From DASPJQ01 sp035299065 (GTDB lineage Bacteria > Bacteroidota > Bacteroidia > Flavobacteriales_D > UBA2798): a stretch of 16,915 nucleotides of DNA. The notes under the pieces are model-generated. The model saw only the letters and a program-made list of their open reading frames with translations, was not told the DNA's origin and ran no database searches. Position numbers and translations under genes: made by a program. Position 1 is the stretch's first letter, and each line of letters starts with the position of its first letter. Positions 14,585 through 16,915 of the stretch are shown here, one piece after another. The stretch is from NCBI GenBank assembly GCA_035299065.1, contig DATGXI010000164.1, positions 1-16,915 on the forward strand. Direction: 5' to 3'.

Positions 14585-15055
14585 TTACTTTTTAGAATTC
14601 TCTTTAACAATAGCTTCCAGTTTTTCCAGGAAAGGCTTCACCTCGTAATAGCCCTTAATGGTGGTTATTCTCTCGGCTTTACTATTTAGAATGGCAAAAC
14701 TTGGATACATCATTGACGAGTTCAATAACCAAATGGCAAACTCATGCACTTTATGCTCGGTCTTGTATTTATAGGCGATCTTGTTGTGTTTTACCTCAGG
14801 CTGCTGCTCTGCATTAAATTTCACACAATAAAAATTTTTACCCATGTATGCTGCAACACCTGAATCACTAAATGTTTTATTATCCATTACTTTACACCAC
14901 CCACACCAATCGGTATACACATCCACAAAAATCATTTTGGGTTTTTTCTTGTTTTTTACCATGGCCTGTTCCCAGGTCAACCATTGTATTTGTGGCTTTT
15001 GTGCACCTGCACTTACCACAATTAAAAAACTCATCACAAAAAATACACTTCGCAT
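14585..15055 (-). CDS. secreted thioredoxin-fold protein (CGWC)
   Basis: A 156-residue exported thioredoxin-like protein. The signal peptide MRSVFFVMSFLIVVSAGAQ ends with A-Q. WLTWEQAMVKNKKKPKMIFV followed by DVYTDWCGWCK is typical of the Thioredoxin_7/DUF255-like group, with redox Cys51 and Cys54. The cis-proline is P118 in MMYPSF. KTFSDSGVAAYMGKNFYCVKFNAEQ is the usual helix and strand after the active site, and C77 is extra. It should act in the periplasm as a disulfide reductase or isomerase; the partner is unknown. It is divergent from the outer-membrane barrel gene and convergent with paralogue C. Upstream on its own strand lies the best sigma-54-like promoter in the window, with a leader of about 12 nt, so it may be a target of the sigma-54 activator. 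Confidence 0.92.
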   Translation of the reverse strand: MRSVFFVMSFLIVVSAGAQKPQIQWLTWEQAMVKNKKKPKMIFVDVYTDWCGWCKVMDNKTFSDSGVAAYMGKNFYCVKFNAEQQPEVKHNKIAYKYKTEHKVHEFAIWLLNSSMMYPSFAILNSKAERITTIKGYYEVKPFLEKLEAIVKENSKK

Positions 15056-15077
15056 ACCGCTAATTTAATTGAATAAA

Positions 15078-15094
15078 TGCAAAAACGCTGCCAA
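15078..15094 (-). promoter_or_regulatory. sigma-54 (-24/-12) promoter for the thioredoxin gene
   Basis: On the minus strand the sequence reads TTGGCAGCGTTTTTGCA. Against the consensus YTGGCACGNNNNTTGCW it matches the whole TTGGCA and the whole TTGCA, with GG and GC exactly 10 bp apart; only the two less conserved bases after TGGCA differ. The predicted start is near 15067, about 12 nt before the ATG. No TAnnTTTG box is visible for this gene. This is the best sigma-54 match I found in any gap of the window. Confidence 0.6.
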
Positions 15095-15137
15095 AAAACG
15101 AACACTTTTCAGTATTGCGTTTTTGGCACCAATGCAC

Positions 15138-15178
15138 ACTAAACCACCTGCACTTGCATGGTAACCAACCTGTTTAGT
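15138..15178. repeat. inverted repeat ACTAAAC-N27-GTTTAGT
   Basis: Perfect 7-bp arms (15138-15144 and 15172-15178) flank a 9-bp odd palindrome, TGGTAACCA (15159-15167). The centre is about 66 bp upstream of the -24 GG of the thioredoxin promoter. The arm spacing, 34 bp centre to centre, equals that of the CTTGTCA repeat at 5077-5117. Confidence 0.45.
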
Positions 15179-15239
15179 CAAGCCGGCACCTTTTCTTGTT
15201 TTTTCATGTGTTGAATAATGAACACTCGGTAAAAAGAAC

Positions 15240-15259
15240 AAATACCCTATTGGGTATTT
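15240..15259. repeat. hairpin AAATACCC-TATT-GGGTATTT
   Basis: A perfect 8-bp stem with a tetraloop. On the minus strand it is followed by TGTTCTTTTT and would resemble a weak terminator for antisense transcription out of the receptor gene. On the plus strand only one further T follows before CG. It may instead be an operator palindrome for the receptor gene. Confidence 0.5.
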
Positions 15260-15342
15260 TCGATACAAGACAAAAAAAATGATGTGCATTTTCGTCAATT
15301 ACCATTCATCATTTCAGAAATACAAAAATTATGCAGCATACG

Positions 15343-15350
15343 TAAATTTG
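15343..15350 (+). promoter_or_regulatory. -7 element TAAATTTG before the receptor gene
   Basis: This is an exact match to the Bacteroidota -7 pattern TAnnTTTG, but no TTG lies 19-21 bp upstream. It ends 4 nt before the ATG at 15355, so a transcript from it would be nearly leaderless. Confidence 0.3.
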
Positions 15351-15354
15351 AAAC

Positions 15355-16915
15355 ATGAACAGCACTGCACTTTTTTTTATGTTTTTTGTTTTGTGTTTAA
15401 ATACGTTTGCACAAAACAAAGAAGGAAGTATTTCAATTGGCTTTATTGATAAGGATAACAAAGCACTTGAAGACGTATCGTTACGCCTGTTAAACGCAGC
15501 TGACTCATCGCTTGTGAAAATTGCCATTACTGATAGTACCGGAATGGCTACATTTGAAAACATACCACACGGCAGGTATTATGTCAACGCCACTTCGTTC
15601 GGGTTTGAAAACTATACAACACCTGTTTTTGCCATTGACACAATAAACAATATTATAAATTTTCCAACAACAACACTTAAAATTGCTGAAAACAATCTTG
15701 GAGAAGTGAGCATTGTTAAACGAAAACCTTTTATTGAACGTCAGCTTGATAAAATTGTGCTCAATGTCGAAAACAGCATTACTTCAATGGGTAATTCGGT
15801 ACTTGATGTTTTGGAACGGGCACCCGGTGTGATTGTTGCCAACGGAACCACCATTAATTTACGTGGAAAATCTGGTGTTATCATTATGATTGATGGAAAA
15901 CCATCGCCCCTTAGCGGACAGGACATGGTAAATTACCTGCGCACACTTCCATCAGCTAACATTGAAAAAATTGAAATCATTACCAATCCCTCGGCTAAAT
16001 ACGATGCTGCCGGCAATGCCGGCATAATTAATATAAAATTCAAAAAAGATAAACGACAAGGATTTAATGGAAACGTTTCATTAAGTGCCGGCCAGGGTGT
16101 ATATTTTAAGCCCACTGCTTCAACTAACCTGAACTGGCGAAAAAAGAAATGGAACGTGTTTGCCAATTACGCCTGGACAAAACCCAACGGGTTTACCCAC
16201 TTTTACATTAACCGGAAATTTTTTGACAGCACACATGCCGTGCAACAGGTTTCAGACCAGGACTCGTATACCAAACAGCCCTTTGAAAACCATTCAGGAA
16301 AATTTGGAGTAGATTTTTACGCCAATGATAAAACAATTATTGGTTTGGTTGTAAGCGGCAACAGGTTTCATATGGACCGTGACGGCTTTACAAAAGCCAC
16401 TATTACCAATGCCGAAAACGCCATACTTTATTCATCAGAAACACAAAATTTACTGGACGAGACGCGGTTTAACCTGTTTGGTAACCTGAACCTCAAACAT
16501 ACATTTGACTCCACCGGAAAAGAACTCACCATGGACTTAGATTATGGCAAATTCAGCAACATAAATGACCAAAGTTTTTTATCACGATACTACGATGCGT
16601 CAAACAATCCGTATTTTGAAAATGCACTGCGAAGTGACCAGGAAAGCAACATCACGTTTGCTTCATTCAAAACCGACTACCTTCAACCGTTCAAAAAAGG
16701 TGGTAAACTTGAAGCAGGTATTAAGTCCAGTTATGTGCAAACCGGCAACAACATGGTTCTTTACACCATTATTAACGGTGCCGAGGCGTTTGATTCAAGC
16801 CGCTCAAACCATTTTATATATGACGAGAACATTAACGCAGCCTATTTTAACCTGGCCTGTGAATTTAAAAAAATTGACTTCCAGGCAGGCTTGCGAACTG
16901 AACACACGCACACCA
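15355..16915 (+). CDS. outer-membrane beta-barrel / TonB-receptor-like protein (3' end outside window)
   Basis: At least 520 codons; the frame is still open at the window edge. The signal peptide MNSTALFFMFFVLCLNTFAQ ends A-Q but lacks a basic residue near the N-terminus, which is unusual. Residues about 22-105 form a carboxypeptidase-like regulatory domain (GFIDKDNKALEDVSLRL, then GMATFENIPHGRYYVNATSFGF). Residues about 130-230 are a plug-like domain (VLERAPGVIV, INLRGKSG, IMIDGKPSPLSG, IEKIEIITNPSAKYDAAGNA). From about 235 onward come alternating beta strands of an outer-membrane barrel family 3 protein. No TonB box is evident. Such proteins take up or export unknown substrates. The start is fixed by an in-frame TGA just upstream (15349-15351); a second ATG at 15379 is possible. 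It is divergent from the thioredoxin gene. Confidence 0.9.
   Translation, partial: MNSTALFFMFFVLCLNTFAQNKEGSISIGFIDKDNKALEDVSLRLLNAADSSLVKIAITDSTGMATFENIPHGRYYVNATSFGFENYTTPVFAIDTINNIINFPTTTLKIAENNLGEVSIVKRKPFIERQLDKIVLNVENSITSMGNSVLDVLERAPGVIVANGTTINLRGKSGVIIMIDGKPSPLSGQDMVNYLRTLPSANIEKIEIITNPSAKYDAAGNAGIINIKFKKDKRQGFNGNVSLSAGQGVYFKPTASTNLNWRKKKWNVFANYAWTKPNGFTHFYINRKFFDSTHAVQQVSDQDSYTKQPFENHSGKFGVDFYANDKTIIGLVVSGNRFHMDRDGFTKATITNAENAILYSSETQNLLDETRFNLFGNLNLKHTFDSTGKELTMDLDYGKFSNINDQSFLSRYYDASNNPYFENALRSDQESNITFASFKTDYLQPFKKGGKLEAGIKSSYVQTGNNMVLYTIINGAEAFDSSRSNHFIYDENINAAYFNLACEFKKIDFQAGLRTEHTHT

Larger units (their letters stand above)
15056..15354. other. 299-bp divergent intergenic region
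   Basis: This region lies between the divergent thioredoxin and outer-membrane receptor genes. It holds the sigma-54-like element (15078-15094, minus), an inverted repeat ACTAAAC/GTTTAGT (15138-15178) around a TGGTAACCA palindrome, a hairpin AAATACCC/GGGTATTT (15240-15259) and a TAAATTTG -7-like box (15343-15350). The stretch 15120-15193 is noticeably richer in G+C than the other gaps. A 77-codon minus-strand frame across it is not convincing. Confidence 0.5.

Noticed and set aside
15065..15298. 77-codon minus-strand reading frame in the thioredoxin/receptor gap
   Set aside because: It covers the sigma-54-like promoter and several palindromes, has an odd composition with no recognisable domain or signal, and no ribosome site.

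Overview
The window looks like chromosomal DNA of an AT-rich member of the Bacteroidota. The signs are a polymerase III alpha subunit with a fused proofreading domain, outer-membrane proteins with a carboxypeptidase-like regulatory domain followed by a barrel, signal peptides ending in A-x-A/Q, almost no Shine-Dalgarno sequences, and promoters of the TTG-N20-TAnnTTTn type. I see no tRNA, rRNA, CRISPR array or complete mobile element.

Layout. (1) 116-4939: dnaE, with a DEDDh exonuclease fused at its N-terminus, is followed after 6 bp by a small RDD-family membrane protein. (2) 4940-5323: a 384-bp gap holding a possible short minus-strand reading frame, two inverted repeats and a sigma-54-like -24/-12 element. 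(3) 5324-6688: a two-gene unit, a small outer-membrane beta-barrel protein and a coiled-coil lipoprotein, ending in a strong terminator-like hairpin. (4) 6971-11208: a three-gene signalling operon made of a hybrid histidine kinase with receiver and Hpt domains, a stand-alone receiver, and an NtrC-type sigma-54 activator. It is followed by a clear terminator. (5) 11541-14551: three tandem, diverged paralogues of one architecture: a Cys-motif N-terminal domain that is probably zinc-binding and cytoplasmic, an internal signal-like hydrophobic segment ending A-x-A-Q, then beta-rich periplasmic modules. (6) 14585-15055, minus strand: a secreted thioredoxin-fold protein with a CGWC site. (7) 15355-end, plus strand: an outer-membrane beta-barrel/TonB-receptor-like protein that runs off the window.

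How it may fit together. The kinase, receiver and activator carry every residue needed for a His-Asp-His-Asp phosphorelay ending in sigma-54-dependent activation. Reading the gaps for GG-N10-GC elements gives two good candidates: one in front of the outer-membrane/lipoprotein pair (5266-5281) and one in front of the thioredoxin gene (15078-15094, minus strand). Both have inverted repeats upstream at distances usual for activator binding. A working hypothesis, not shown by the sequence alone, is a local envelope-response regulon in which the phosphorelay controls the flanking envelope genes. The three Cys-motif paralogues instead seem to be read from ordinary Bacteroidota housekeeping-type promoters (11481-11511 and 13513-13543). 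They are the least explained genes here and the best candidates for something undescribed.
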